Source: MGNI01 sp964353875
GTDB lineage: Bacteria > Chloroflexota > Anaerolineae > Anaerolineales > E44-bin32
Reading direction: 5' to 3'
DNA: 64,000 bases
NCBI GenBank assembly: GCA_964353875.1
Contig: CAYGXU010000005.1
Span: forward strand, 1-64,000
This document shows positions 9,167 through 18,490 of the stretch, in pieces (within the stretch, counting starts at the first letter, position 1; every line of letters starts with the position of its first letter). Below the pieces are notes generated by a model, which saw nothing but the letters and a program-made list of their open reading frames with translations, did not search any database and was not told where the DNA came from. Made by a program: the position numbers and the translations under genes.

Positions 9167-9586
9167 ATGGATAAGTTTCATTTCTACCACCCAATCGAAG
9201 TGCGCTATGGTGATATCGATGCCCAACGCCATGTAAACAACGCCTGCTATTTCACCTATATGGAGACCGCCCGAAGTAAATATGTTCAGCGTCTTGGACT
9301 GTGGGATGGGGAGGATTTCGACAAGATCGGCATCATTCTCCTGGAGATCAGCTGCACTTTCAAGAAACCCATAATCTATGGACAATCGATCCGTGTTGGA
9401 GTGAAAACGGTTCATATGGGCAATAAGAGCCTGGAACTGCTCCACATCCTTGAGGATGTCCCTACCGGAGAGGAGATGGCAAGTGGCAAAGCGATTGTAG
9501 TCGCCTATGATTACGAACGAGGCTGTTCGATCCCCATTCCACTGGTATGGCGTGAAACGATCGAAGCCTTTGAGGGAGATCAGTAA
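9167..9586 (+). CDS. Acyl-CoA thioesterase, 4HBT hot-dog family
   Basis: Small single-domain protein of about 139 residues. The motif VRYGDIDAQRHVNNACYF is the signature of the 4-hydroxybenzoyl-CoA thioesterase family, with the Asp of GDID as catalytic residue and HVNN in the active-site loop. These proteins hydrolyse acyl-CoA thioesters in the cytoplasm, often as tetramers. The substrate cannot be read from sequence. ATG at 9167 (MDKFHF) has GGTGA upstream at 8 nt. An ATG at 9134 would add 11 residues. It stands alone, downstream of a strong hairpin. Confidence 0.88.
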   Translation: MDKFHFYHPIEVRYGDIDAQRHVNNACYFTYMETARSKYVQRLGLWDGEDFDKIGIILLEISCTFKKPIIYGQSIRVGVKTVHMGNKSLELLHILEDVPTGEEMASGKAIVVAYDYERGCSIPIPLVWRETIEAFEGDQ

Positions 9587-9732
9587 AACTTCAAGTAGCT
9601 ATATTCATCGGAGCGCAATGGTACTTTTTTCTTTTGGGGCATTCTGATCGTTCATTTATAGACTCACCATGATCGTTCCAGCAACTGAGCAGAAATCTGA
9701 TTTTGGCAAACTGGAGAGGACTTTCATAAGGG

Positions 9733-10821
9733 ATGATCATCTTTGATGCTCATGAAGACCTGGCCTGGAATATGATGACTTTCGGACGGGATTACACTCG
9801 TTCCGTTACAGAAACACGAGCGCTTGAGGCCGGGACGGAGACTATCCTCCACAATGGGCACACGTTACTCGGATGGACGGAATGGGTGAAGGGACGAGTG
9901 GGAATCGTTTTTGCCACACTCTTCGCCAAACCGGTAAGGCATCGTAAGGGACCTTGGGATCGTTTGTGTTATACCGAGCCGTCCGAAGCAAATAAGCTCT
10001 ACTGTCAGCAACTCGACCTTTACCAACGCCTGGTCGAAGACCACAGCGATAAATTCCTCATTATTCGCAACCAATCGGATTTGAATTCTGTGCTTAAGAG
10101 TTGGCAGAAGGCTGAGCCAGCTTCAGCGCGGATTGGCCTGACGCTGCTCATGGAAGGTGGGGAGGGCGTGCGCGAGCCTACGGAATTGGCAGATTGGGCT
10201 GCAAGGGGGGTGAGGATTCTAGGACCTGCCTGGGCGGGGACGCGCTTTTGCGGAGGGACTCAGGAACCCGGGCCTCTTACGAAGGAAGGGCATGAACTAC
10301 TCGATGCGATGGCAGAGTTGGGGATGATTTTAGACCTGAGCCACATGGCCGAGCGAGCCGCCTTGCAGGCATTGGATCGATACCCAGGAGCGATCATTGC
10401 GTCGCACAGCAATGTGCTCGCGTTGGTTCCAAACAGTGAGAAGCCTGATCGGCACTTGACCGATGCGGTCATCATGCGCTTGGTTGAACGCGAGGGGGTG
10501 ATCGGCATCGTCCCCTTCAACCGTTTCCTTCTTGGCGGTTGGAAACCTGAGGACGGTCGTGAGTTGGTGACCATTGAATGCGTCGTGGCTCACATCGATG
10601 CGATTTGTCAACGAGTCGGGAATGCGCAGAATGTCGCCATAGGCAGTGATTTTGATGGAGGCTTTGGCCTTGATCAGGTTCCTGTGGGACTTGACAGCAT
10701 CGCCGACCTGCGGTTAATTGGAGATGTGTTAGGCTTCCATGGATATAGCCAGGAGGATGTGGAAGCCATTCAAGGGGGTAACTGGCTCAGGGTCTTACGT
10801 CGCACCCTGCCGGAAAGGTGA
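9733..10821 (+). CDS. Membrane-dipeptidase family (M19) zinc peptidase
   Basis: A 362-residue amidohydrolase-fold protein of peptidase family M19, related to renal dipeptidase. Visible elements are the N-terminal FDAHEDL (HxD metal pair, with Glu in the third position where Asn is common), LMEGGEG, LDLSHM, ASHSNV and GSDFDGG, which supply the binuclear zinc ligands in the usual order. Substrates in the family are dipeptides and some beta-lactams. No signal peptide is seen, so it is probably cytoplasmic. The next gene begins 3 nt after its stop, so the two are likely co-transcribed. Confidence 0.92.
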   Translation: MIIFDAHEDLAWNMMTFGRDYTRSVTETRALEAGTETILHNGHTLLGWTEWVKGRVGIVFATLFAKPVRHRKGPWDRLCYTEPSEANKLYCQQLDLYQRLVEDHSDKFLIIRNQSDLNSVLKSWQKAEPASARIGLTLLMEGGEGVREPTELADWAARGVRILGPAWAGTRFCGGTQEPGPLTKEGHELLDAMAELGMILDLSHMAERAALQALDRYPGAIIASHSNVLALVPNSEKPDRHLTDAVIMRLVEREGVIGIVPFNRFLLGGWKPEDGRELVTIECVVAHIDAICQRVGNAQNVAIGSDFDGGFGLDQVPVGLDSIADLRLIGDVLGFHGYSQEDVEAIQGGNWLRVLRRTLPER

Positions 10822-10824
10822 CCT

Positions 10825-11340
10825 ATGCCCAAGCGAAAACTCTCAAGAATTCAAGCTTTTTGGATCCGCATTTGGATGGCGCTTATTCTTATTGGACTCC
10901 TGCTCTTCATTATTGGAGTGTATCCCGATCTGATTGGAATGGATCGGAGTCCGGTCGTCGGTTTTGTTCAAATTGGGGTTTGGGAATTGGGGTTAGGCCT
11001 GCTATTCCTCGGCGCCTATGCCACATTGCGCATCCTTCATGGGAAACACCCCGATTCCCTGCGTGCTGAAATTGGCGAAAGACTGATTGCAACAGGATAT
11101 GTCGTGGCGACAGCCGCGTCGTTGGCTGATTTTATCGGTATTGGTTCGCATGAGATCCCGAATTTGACTTTCGGCCCTATCCAGGTAATCGGTCTAATCT
11201 TTGGGATTGTGCTCTCTATCGTTGGTGTCGCTCTCTATTGGCCGCGAAAATCACGAGGGAAGGAGGGACTTTCTGAATCTACACCCTCGACCGATTCGAA
11301 ACCAGAAGAAGAATCGACATCGAAAGTTGCTACGATATAA
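10825..11340 (+). CDS. Four-helix membrane protein of unknown function
   Basis: About 171 residues. A basic N-terminus (PKRKLSRIQ) is followed by hydrophobic segments at roughly 15-37, 50-70, 88-105 and 120-142. A charged Ser/Glu-rich cytoplasmic tail follows (SESTPSTDSKPEEES). It starts 3 nt after the dipeptidase stop and is probably translated from the same mRNA. I do not recognise the family and see no catalytic motif. Confidence 0.7.
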   Translation: MPKRKLSRIQAFWIRIWMALILIGLLLFIIGVYPDLIGMDRSPVVGFVQIGVWELGLGLLFLGAYATLRILHGKHPDSLRAEIGERLIATGYVVATAASLADFIGIGSHEIPNLTFGPIQVIGLIFGIVLSIVGVALYWPRKSRGKEGLSESTPSTDSKPEEESTSKVATI

Positions 11341-11466
11341 CCCTAAAGATTTATTAGTTTGCCCCTCGGACGGGATACTTCCCACGGGAGGATTTGGTCC
11401 ATTTTTTACTTCAATAGGGTGTATTAAATTTGAATTCATTTCTGGTTGTGATCGGGAGCAGTTATC

Positions 11467-12498
11467 CTACTTTGACATTTTCATACTCGAATGGCCGGGG
11501 AACACTTTGCCTCGGGGCTTGACCACCGTGTAGGCATAATTCACCGCCACCGTTACCTGACCAAAACCGACGACGATCAAATTGAGGGGATCGAGACCTT
11601 GCACAAGGGCAATGTCTCCCTCAGCATAAATTCCGGGGAGGTGAGTTTCCATTTTATGATTGACCTTGATGTAACGGTGGCCGATGATCTCCAAATCCCA
11701 ATCTTGAATCGATCCCAGATAGGTTTTGTAGCCCAGGGCGAGGATCATGGTGCCCACTTCGAGGATTTCCTCCGCCTGCGTCCGATTGTCGAAAATCACC
11801 GCCTGTTTGACACGCTCTCGACCTTCCAAGCGACGATGCTCATAAAACACTTTTACATCTACGGAGGAGCTTTTTTGGGCGTTGATGGAAACGTCATGGG
11901 CAGGAAAACCTTCACGGCGATGAATCAAGGTGATACATGCTGCGATTGGTTCGAGAGCTAAGGCCCAATCAACAGCACTGTCGCCACCACCCACGATCAG
12001 TACCCGTTCGCCTGTGTGAGTATGTAAGTCCTTCACAAGATAGAGAACACCCTTATCCTCAAAATATTGGATACTTACATCGGCTAGCCGTACGGGCTGA
12101 AAGGCGCCGATGCTGGCCGCGATGGCAAATGTCCGCGAATAGTGAATCCCCTGGTCGGTTTCAAGAAGCCAACATTATCCCCCTTCCCTTTCGTCGGAAG
12201 ATAGTACACGCCGGAGATGCAGGCATCATTCTTCCAGACAGATAATGGGCTTCCATCGCATTGCCTGCTCAAACAGATTGGCGACCAATTGCCTGGAGAG
12301 GATGGCAGGATGACCCGGTGCGTCGAAAATTTGCTTTTCAGGGTAAAGCGCGGTCAGTTGTCCACCTGGCTATGGCAGTGAGTCAATGATCTTAACCGAC
12401 ATCTCGCGCATGCCGGCATAGAAGGTACCGGAAAGTCCCGTTGGTAGGGCGCTAATGAAAGTAATGTCCAAAACATCAAGCATGTCACGTCTTTTCAT
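11467..12498 (-). pseudogene. Decayed ferredoxin-NADP reductase (thioredoxin-reductase-like, type 2)
   Basis: Read from ATG at 12498 the whole 343-codon frame is recognisable: FYAGMREMSVKIIDSLP, PGGQLTALYPEK, IFDAPGHP, then SRTFAIAASIGAFQP, the NADPH site VLIVGGGDSA, and the C-terminal IYAEGDIA. The length and order match the YumC-type FNR family. The frame is broken by three in-frame stops: TAG at 12370-12372 (where the family has Gln), TGA at 12226-12228 and TAA at 12175-12177. There is no net frameshift. The first dinucleotide motif, normally GGGPAGL, has decayed to SALPTGL, so FAD binding would be lost. The 3' two-thirds (from 12036) remain open. All three stop codons are represented, so stop reassignment does not explain it. 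Confidence 0.9.
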
Positions 12499-12504
12499 TG
12501 TCCC

Positions 12505-12800
12505 TCAGCTTACAAATTGTTGTTTGTCCGTCAGATCAAGCTGCATAAAGACCCTGGCCTTCTCCATCAAAGGAGCATGCATTGTCAGCGTCTGTAATAT
12601 TCCCTGATGCCGCTTTCGGAGCAAGGTCTTGGCAGGGGTGTAATATTTCATTAACCGAACGGTTGATCGTTGCCTGTGTACATATCGATGGCGGAAAAGT
12701 ACTCTTTTACGATGAGCCTGCACCAATCCTGGTTGTGGTGCTGTGCGATGGATGCATTTACGTGATAGTCCATCATTAAATCCAGATCGATGTGGTCTGT
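12505..12800 (-). pseudogene. Possible gene remnant of unknown family
   Basis: Two short minus-strand frames look coding-like. One reads LMMDYHVNASIAQHHNQDW then CRLIVKEYFSAID and stops near 12657. The other, in a different frame, reads TPAKTLLRKRHQGILQTL then KARVFMQLDLTDKQQ and stops at 12505. They may be halves of one frameshifted gene lying just upstream of the decayed FNR gene. I do not recognise the family and there is no start codon with a ribosome-binding site. Confidence 0.35.
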
Positions 12801-12810
12801 CCTTAAGAAT

Positions 12811-13590
12811 TCATTGAGTGAAAGGGCTGATGATCGCCAGGTAAGCCAGCAGGAAGATCGCCAGCAATGCCAAAAGGGTCAACTGCCAGATCTGATTCCA
12901 TGGACGTCTATCTTGCAGGGCTGGGCGATCCTCGAAGACCCAAGTTACAATATATTTTGGCCCTATGATCCATGAGAGGGTTGCGCCAGAGACAAGGCCG
13001 CCAAGATGACCCCAATTGTCGATTTGCGGTAATAGTCCGAGCCCTAAGTTCAAAATGGCGATGAAGACCACTTGGCGAAGCTGATCCTTGGCGGCCTGGC
13101 CGAAGATCTCGCGATGGTGAAAAAGAAAAACCCCGAAAGCCCCAAGGAAACCGAAGATGGCGCCAGATGCTCCTGCAGAAGGATTTCGGGAGAATGCCAA
13201 GCTGAAGATCACCCCGCAGATACCGGACAGGAAATACATCACGAGCATGCGCGCCGATCCAAAAAAACGTTCGATCACTGGACCAAGAGCATAAAGCGAG
13301 TACATATTGACGAAAATATGCCAGATTCCGATGTGGAGAAAAATGGGGGTGATGAAGCGCCAAACTTGCCCTGCTCGAATGCTTTCGTTATATTTAAGAC
13401 CATAGAGTAAGGGGAAGTCATAGCCGGTCATTTGTTGGGATGCAATCTGGGCGAGGTAGATCAAGAGTGTGAATCCAATCAGAGCATAGGTCGCTGGAAA
13501 GCGTTTGATCCGGCTTCGCCAGCTAGATGGCCGGATCGGAGGGGTTCCCGATGTTGGGGCGCTTGTCGTGGTGGATGGGCTCTCTGTCAC
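12811..13590 (-). CDS. Rhomboid family intramembrane serine protease
   Basis: A 259-residue polytopic membrane protein. A Pro/Ser/Thr-rich N-terminal tail (about 25 residues) precedes six or seven helices. The catalytic signature is complete: HIGIWHIFVNMYSL (oxyanion Asn) in helix 2, GASGAIFG (nucleophile Ser) in helix 4, and NWGHLGG (His) in helix 6. Rhomboids cut single-pass membrane proteins within the bilayer. The start overlaps the end of gmk by 4 nt, so it is translated in the gmk operon. The target protein is unknown. Confidence 0.93.
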   Translation of the reverse strand: MTESPSTTTSAPTSGTPPIRPSSWRSRIKRFPATYALIGFTLLIYLAQIASQQMTGYDFPLLYGLKYNESIRAGQVWRFITPIFLHIGIWHIFVNMYSLYALGPVIERFFGSARMLVMYFLSGICGVIFSLAFSRNPSAGASGAIFGFLGAFGVFLFHHREIFGQAAKDQLRQVVFIAILNLGLGLLPQIDNWGHLGGLVSGATLSWIIGPKYIVTWVFEDRPALQDRRPWNQIWQLTLLALLAIFLLAYLAIISPFTQ

Positions 13591-14204
13591 ATATCGACCT
13601 TTCTTGGCTGAGTGCGAAGGTGCTCGGCGCGCAAGATGGCGAGGATATCATCAACCGCTTTATCCAGATGGCCTTCGGCATTGATAACGTAGTAATCGAA
13701 ATTATTCACTCGCTCAAGCTCCCGGCGCGCGGTCTCGATGCGGATCTTTAGACTTTCAGGCGTTTCGGTCTTTCGGGATCGCAACCTTTGGATCAATTCC
13801 TCTTCATCTCGGGTGGACAGGAAAATGAGTATAGCATCAGGACAGAGCGATCGCACCGTTTCAGCCCCCTGGACATCGAGACGCATGACTACGTCCTTGC
13901 CGCTTGCCAAAGCTTGCCTGACCTGATCCTTGGGGACACCCTTATAGTCATTGTAGACAAGGGCATGTTCAAGTAGTTCGCCCCTTACAATCATGCCGTT
14001 GAACTGCTCTTGGCTCATGAAGAAGTAGTCTTCCCCGTCGATCTCATCAGGGCGTTTAGGGCGTGTGGTTGCGGTGACGACAAAATGGAAGGGAAGCCCG
14101 CGCCCTTTCATCTCCTCGATAACCGAATCTTTTCCCACGCCGGATGGGCCGGATATGACAATTAAAAGTGGTTGCTGACTTCTTTTCAAGAGATCATCGA
14201 ACAT
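13587..14204 (-). CDS. gmk: Guanylate kinase
   Basis: Converts GMP (and dGMP) to GDP with ATP, in purine nucleotide supply. The 205-residue protein has the P-loop GPSGVGKD at residues 19-26, the GMP-binding TTRPKRPDEIDGEDYFF, and LDVQGAETV. All are standard for the family, and the length is normal. ATG at 14204 is followed by MFDDLLKR. It is divergent from the fmdB-like gene with only 51 bp between them, and overlaps the rhomboid gene downstream. Confidence 0.96.
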   Translation of the reverse strand: MFDDLLKRSQQPLLIVISGPSGVGKDSVIEEMKGRGLPFHFVVTATTRPKRPDEIDGEDYFFMSQEQFNGMIVRGELLEHALVYNDYKGVPKDQVRQALASGKDVVMRLDVQGAETVRSLCPDAILIFLSTRDEEELIQRLRSRKTETPESLKIRIETARRELERVNNFDYYVINAEGHLDKAVDDILAILRAEHLRTQPRKVDM

Positions 14205-14206
14205 CT

Positions 14207-14235
14207 TTGTATCCTTTTGCGCTGATCAGTATAAT
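14207..14235 (+). promoter_or_regulatory. Promoter of the FmdB-like gene
   Basis: TTGTAT (14207-14212), a 17-bp spacer and TATAAT (14230-14235), followed by GGAGG 6 nt before the ATG at 14256. It lies in the 51-bp divergent region shared with gmk. Confidence 0.65.
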
Positions 14236-14255
14236 TCAATTTTACGGAGGTTGGC

Positions 14256-14636
14256 ATGCCAATTTACGAGTATCGTTGTTTAGATTGCGGCAAGCGATCA
14301 TCGATTTTTCAGCGTTATGAGCAGTATGGAAAAGAACTGATTCGCTGCCGGCACTGTGGTGGAGAAAACCTGCGTCGGTTGATCAGTCGGGTGCGTGTCG
14401 TTCGTTCGGAGGAGGCACGCCTTGACTCCCTCTCCGATTCCAGCGCCTGGGATGGCATCGACGATGAAGACCCGCGCACGATGGCGCGTATGATGCGTAA
14501 AATGGGCGAGGAATTGGGAGAGGAAATGCCGCAGGAATTCGACGAAGTTGTGGACCGTCTCGAAGCTGGTGAAAGCCCAGAGGAGATTGAAAAGAGCATT
14601 CCGGAGTTGGGAGAAGGCGGAGATCTTGAGGAATAG
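14256..14636 (+). CDS. FmdB-family zinc ribbon protein
   Basis: 126 residues. The N-terminus MPIYEYRCLDCGKR...IRCRHCGGENLRRL is the FmdB/Zn-ribbon domain (CxxC...CxxC), thought to act in regulation or protein-protein contacts. The C-terminal two-thirds is highly acidic (runs such as EELGEEMPQEFDEVVDRLEAGE), which is common in Chloroflexota homologues. The ribosome-binding site GGAGG lies 6 nt before the ATG. It is monocistronic and has its own promoter. The precise role is not known. Confidence 0.88.
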   Translation: MPIYEYRCLDCGKRSSIFQRYEQYGKELIRCRHCGGENLRRLISRVRVVRSEEARLDSLSDSSAWDGIDDEDPRTMARMMRKMGEELGEEMPQEFDEVVDRLEAGESPEEIEKSIPELGEGGDLEE

Positions 14637-14639
14637 CCC

Positions 14640-15333
14640 CATATGAAGAGGGCAATACTCAGTTTAGATATATTTGCATCTCGGATCAGGGAAGCAGGGA
14701 GTAACTCAACAATCCAAGCATTAGAATTTTCCCTGGCTTTTTAGATGCCAGAACAATTGTCAGTCGTAAATCCATTAGAAGCTGATCCTCTACTCATCCC
14801 TGGTGCCGGATTGGCTTGCGTTTGAGGATTTTTGCGCTTATAAGGAAAAGGGCAGCGCACGAGCTTAGATGATGAACCTTACTAGGCGATCCTATCTGTT
14901 TGGTCATAAGGAGAGCCCTAAAAAGAACCATACACTACCTCTGAAGAGACAGTGGCATGAAAGCCGATACGGCCTCTAAAGCGATGATTTTCAAGATGGT
15001 TCTTGATTGGTACAAGGATTTGAGTGATAGTCATTCAAGTTGTTTTGAGCTGATCATGGCGGACGCGCTGATCATCCATCTCTCCTGGCTGTTCAAGTCC
15101 GATCTCCCTTATCCGGGGAAGGAAAATCCATCATCGCCTGTACTCCCTTGGGTTTTTCCCGTAGGGATGGATGTTGAGTCAAATTAGGACGCGCCTTACC
15201 GAGGAAATGTTCGAATCGTAGTAATCGTTTAGCGACCCTAGAGGCAATACACATCAGCGTACTCGACCTTTTTATGATCTGAGGAAGTAATCAAGAGGGA
15301 GAAGAAGATGGAGTTGGGGTGATCTGGGGTAAT
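14640..15333. other. Intergenic region, no convincing gene
   Basis: About 690 bp between fmdB and the tmk 3' end. A 76-codon plus-strand frame at 14957-15187 (MKADTASKAMIFKM...) has no ribosome-binding site and no recognisable family. No tRNA, repeat or strong hairpin was seen. Confidence 0.6.
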
Positions 15334-15972
15334 TCAATCCAGTAGCATGTTGTTTTGCTGGAGGTGCGCAAGGGTACGCTGTTGGATTTGCTTCTGTACA
15401 ATCTCAATCGCAGGGGAAGCGTCGATGATCGCCCATCGTCGCGAATCGTCACAGGCCATCTTCAGATAGCCCTGTCGTACACGTTCGTGGAATTCCTTCT
15501 CATAAGCGTCGAGCCGATTCCATTCGCCTTTACTTCTCTTACGTTGAAGGCCCATCTCCACAGGCAGATCCAGCAGTAGAATGAGATCGGGCTGCAGGCC
15601 ATCGGTAGCAAACAGGGTGATCTCCCACAGGATCTCCAAATCCAGCCTATGACCATAGCCCTGATAAGCCAGGGAGGAGTGGAAGTACCGGTCAGAAACA
15701 ACAACGCCACCCGCTTCAAGTTGGGGACGGATGACTTGACGCACATGTTGAGCGCGTGAGGCGGAGAAAAGCAAGAACTCCGTCGTGGGGTGCATCGAAG
15801 TATTATCATGCGACATGAGTACATGGCGAATTTGATCCCCGATGGCAGATCCCCCAGGTTCGCGGGTGAAGAGCACGTTATGCCCATCGGCTCGAAGCGC
15901 CTCCGACAGAAGCCTGGCCTGGGAGGACTTCCCCCCTCCTTCAGGTCCCTCGAGGGTGATGAAGCAACTCAT
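15334..15972 (-). CDS. tmk: Thymidylate kinase
   Basis: Phosphorylates dTMP to dTDP. In the 212-residue protein the P-loop EGPEGGGKSS is at residues 8-17, FTREPGGSAIG binds the nucleotide, the DRY motif is in VVSDRYFHSSLAYQG, and the lid carries QRKRSKGEW. The architecture is standard. The start overlaps the end of the R3H ATPase gene by 4 nt (ATGA-type overlap), so the two are coupled. Confidence 0.96.
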   Translation of the reverse strand: MSCFITLEGPEGGGKSSQARLLSEALRADGHNVLFTREPGGSAIGDQIRHVLMSHDNTSMHPTTEFLLFSASRAQHVRQVIRPQLEAGGVVVSDRYFHSSLAYQGYGHRLDLEILWEITLFATDGLQPDLILLLDLPVEMGLQRKRSKGEWNRLDAYEKEFHERVRQGYLKMACDDSRRWAIIDASPAIEIVQKQIQQRTLAHLQQNNMLLD

Positions 15973-17564
15973 TGTCGGTATATCCTCACTCTGCGTTGAG
16001 GTTCCTTCCCATAAGAATGGGAGATTAGATTGTGTTGCTTCGCCATTTGGTGTTGCAATCGACGGATATAGGAGGAGGCAGGCGGTAAATCGACTGCGTG
16101 TGCACCATTGAGCACCTTCTGGATCGACTGTCTCGTCTCCTCCATTGCCTCAGCCATTGAAGGGTCGTCGATTGAGGTGGCCTCCAAGTTAAACAAGTCG
16201 CTCAGGAAAGATTCCATTTGGATGAGGGTGTTCGAGCGGAGTACATAAATCGGCATACGACGCGCTTCTGCATCGTTAACCATTTTTTGTTGACGTCGAT
16301 AATAAGAACGGAGAGTCACGAACACATCCGCCTCGGAAAGGCTATCCACAAATAAAGCCGGTACATGCAGTCGTTTTGTCGCCTGGCGCAGACGATTACG
16401 AGCAACACCATATGGGTAGATGCGGATGGTGCTGAGGGGTGCTGTCGGCATGTGAGGCGATGTCGGCGAAAAGGGCAGTTCCCCCTCCTCCATGGGAGTG
16501 GTAGAGGGAAGGGCTGTTTGGCGTCGATATCCCACCCCACCCCGTGGTGAAGATGCCGGAACGGATGGTGGCGCCTCGATCTGAATCTCGCCACTCCTAT
16601 CCCGATAACGCAATTCCGGTGGAAGCGGCCGACCGCGCAGCATGGCATCGACCGAGGCGGAGACGTCGTGTTGAATAGCCAAGCGTTCCCGGTCTTGGAT
16701 CTCGATAAGTGCATCAAATGTCGGTGCAGCACGACGCTCGAGAACCGTCTTCTGGGTGCCACGGCGGCGGGCTTCCTCATCAGATAATGTCACAGATTCA
16801 ATCCCCCCCACCAAATCGGAAAGCGTCGGGTTGAGGAGCAAATTCTCGAGGGTGTTCCCGTGCGCTGTGCCGATCAACTGTACACCGCGCTCGGCAATGG
16901 TGCGGGCAGCAACGGCTTCTAGTTCGCGACCGATCTCATCGATCACGATCACTTCGGGGTTGTGGTTTTCGACAGCCTCGATCATCACTTCGTGTTGCAG
17001 GTTGGGTTTACGAACCTGCATCCGACGAGCCTTGCCAATCGCAGGGTGGGGAACATCCCCATCCCCAGCAATCTCGTTCGAGGTGTCTACAATCACCACG
17101 CGCTTCTCTTCTGCCAGGATGCGAGCCGCCTCACGCAACATGGTGGTCTTCCCCACCCCGGGGCGCCCGAGCAATAGGATGCTTTGCCCATCAGAAAGTA
17201 AGTCGCTAATAATATCGATCGTGCCAAAAACGGCTCGCCCCACGCGACAGGTCAAGCCGACAATGTGGTTGTGGCGGTTGCGGATAGCAGAGATGCGGTG
17301 CAAGGTACGCTCGATACCAGCGCGATTGTCGGCGTCAAATTCGCCAATACGGGAGACGACATCATCAATATCCTCTCGATTGACTTCAATCTCACTGAGA
17401 ATAACTTCCTTGTCAGTGAAGCGCGCGGTAGGGACACGCCCTATATCGAGTATCACCTCGAGGAGGTCGTCTGCTCGGTTGATTTCATTTAATTTGGCGG
17501 TTACTCTTGGGGGAAGAACGCCAAGAAGTGCATCTAAATTATCTGTGATATGTCTACTTGTCAT
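15969..17564 (-). CDS. R3H-domain AAA ATPase (SpoIIIAA/Ycf45-like)
   Basis: A 531-residue cytoplasmic ATPase. After an N-terminal region the AAA core has Walker A LGRPGVGKTT, VVIVDTSNEI and Walker B EVIVIDEIGRE, similar to SpoIIIAA and plastid Ycf45 proteins. A low-complexity Pro-rich linker (about 340-380) leads to a C-terminal R3H nucleic-acid-binding domain with RRLQHQMAKQHNL and HSYGKEPQRRV. R3H domains bind single-stranded nucleic acid. The biological role in these bacteria is not established. It is translationally coupled to tmk downstream. Confidence 0.9.
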   Translation of the reverse strand: MTSRHITDNLDALLGVLPPRVTAKLNEINRADDLLEVILDIGRVPTARFTDKEVILSEIEVNREDIDDVVSRIGEFDADNRAGIERTLHRISAIRNRHNHIVGLTCRVGRAVFGTIDIISDLLSDGQSILLLGRPGVGKTTMLREAARILAEEKRVVIVDTSNEIAGDGDVPHPAIGKARRMQVRKPNLQHEVMIEAVENHNPEVIVIDEIGRELEAVAARTIAERGVQLIGTAHGNTLENLLLNPTLSDLVGGIESVTLSDEEARRRGTQKTVLERRAAPTFDALIEIQDRERLAIQHDVSASVDAMLRGRPLPPELRYRDRSGEIQIEAPPSVPASSPRGGVGYRRQTALPSTTPMEEGELPFSPTSPHMPTAPLSTIRIYPYGVARNRLRQATKRLHVPALFVDSLSEADVFVTLRSYYRRQQKMVNDAEARRMPIYVLRSNTLIQMESFLSDLFNLEATSIDDPSMAEAMEETRQSIQKVLNGAHAVDLPPASSYIRRLQHQMAKQHNLISHSYGKEPQRRVRIYRQ

Positions 17565-18039
17565 CTTTAATACAGTTGCCTATCCAATCAACACACAAGT
17601 TGGATTCATGCTCTATTTATACTGCTGCTCCTCTGGTTCGACAAGCGATTGGTGGGTGTGGGTCGCAAATGCTCTTTCTCCTTTTTTACAATGACGACAA
17701 TCGGGCCCAATATTATCCTCAATCTCAAGGAGCACTGATCTGCATCCAGAGTGGCTCCTCACCTGTTCGACCAGAGCTTTATAAATAAATCGAGTTAAGC
17801 NNNNNNNNNNNNNNNNNNNNNNNNNNNNNNNNNNNNNNNNNNNNNNNNNNNNNNNNNNNNNNNNNNNNNNNNNNNNNNNNNNNNNNNNNNNNNNNNNNNN
17901 CCAGAGTGGCTCCTCACCTGTTCGACCAGAGCTTTATAAATAAATCGAGTTAAGCATCGCCGTTTGGTAACTCAAGCAATTCCGTGGAAGCGCTTTGCAT
18001 TGGACCCGGCCACGTTCTGAGTGAGAAGGGGCTTATGTG
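17565..18039. other. Intergenic region with assembly join
   Basis: No gene seen. It contains the 100-N gap at 17801-17900. The 55 bases at 17746-17800 are identical to those at 17901-17955, so the gap joins two overlapping contigs. Confidence 0.8.
17746..17955. other. Assembly gap flanked by identical 55-bp ends
   Basis: CCAGAGTGGCTCCTCACCTG... is present in full on both sides of the 100 N. The real sequence is very likely continuous, with one 55-bp copy and no missing bases. Confidence 0.92.
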
Positions 18040-18490
18040 GGGTGTTTTACTCTCTGAAAGTGCTTTAAGGTTGTCGTTGTACTTCTACACCGTTCGGGTA
18101 AAAGCCTTGTGGAAGAGAAGGGCATCAAACCGGCTGCCGATTTGGCCACCAGGAAGCTCATAATTCATGTGCCATTGGACGCGGGCTCCATTCCCTCGCG
18201 GTTGCATTCTCGTTGTGGAGATGAATCTGCCGCCGAGAGGCATTTTACCCGCGGTCTGCATCGGATAAGTCTTCGGGTCGAATTGAGTGACTTCTCCTTC
18301 ACTTTCAAGGTCGCATCCAAAACGTCGGTATGAAAGTGTGTACTTGAAGCCCGACTTATCTATGGGACCTTGAGGTGCTTTCACATCAAGGATATCGAAT
18401 CACTCTGGTATAAAGTCTGGTATGAACCCAAGCTCTCAGAGCTTCTCGAGAGGGGCGTCAACGTTGAAACTCGGATCAATGGCGGCATGA
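18040..18490 (-). pseudogene. Decayed SRPBCC (polyketide cyclase/START-like) protein gene
   Basis: One minus-strand frame reads PDFIPE, FDILDVKAPQGP, LSYRRFGCDLESEGEVTQFD, VQWHMNYELPGG and FDALLFHKAFTRTV. It then continues KYNDNLKALSE beyond a stop. The pattern is that of small SRPBCC hydrophobic-ligand proteins. It is broken by in-frame stops at 18436-18438 (TGA), 18400-18402 (TGA) and 18085-18087 (TAG), with no frameshift needed across the readable part. The 5' end could not be defined. A 300-nt open stretch (18085-18384) remains but has no normal start. Confidence 0.7.

Noticed and set aside
12175..12372. Stop reassignment or selenocysteine in the FNR frame
   Set aside because: All three stop codons occur and the FAD motif is also destroyed. 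Other genes in the window use TAA, TAG and TGA as normal stops.
16756..17694. A 312-codon open frame on the + strand opposite the R3H ATPase
   Set aside because: It lies wholly within and antisense to a well-conserved gene, is Ser/Arg-rich low complexity, and has no ribosome-binding site.
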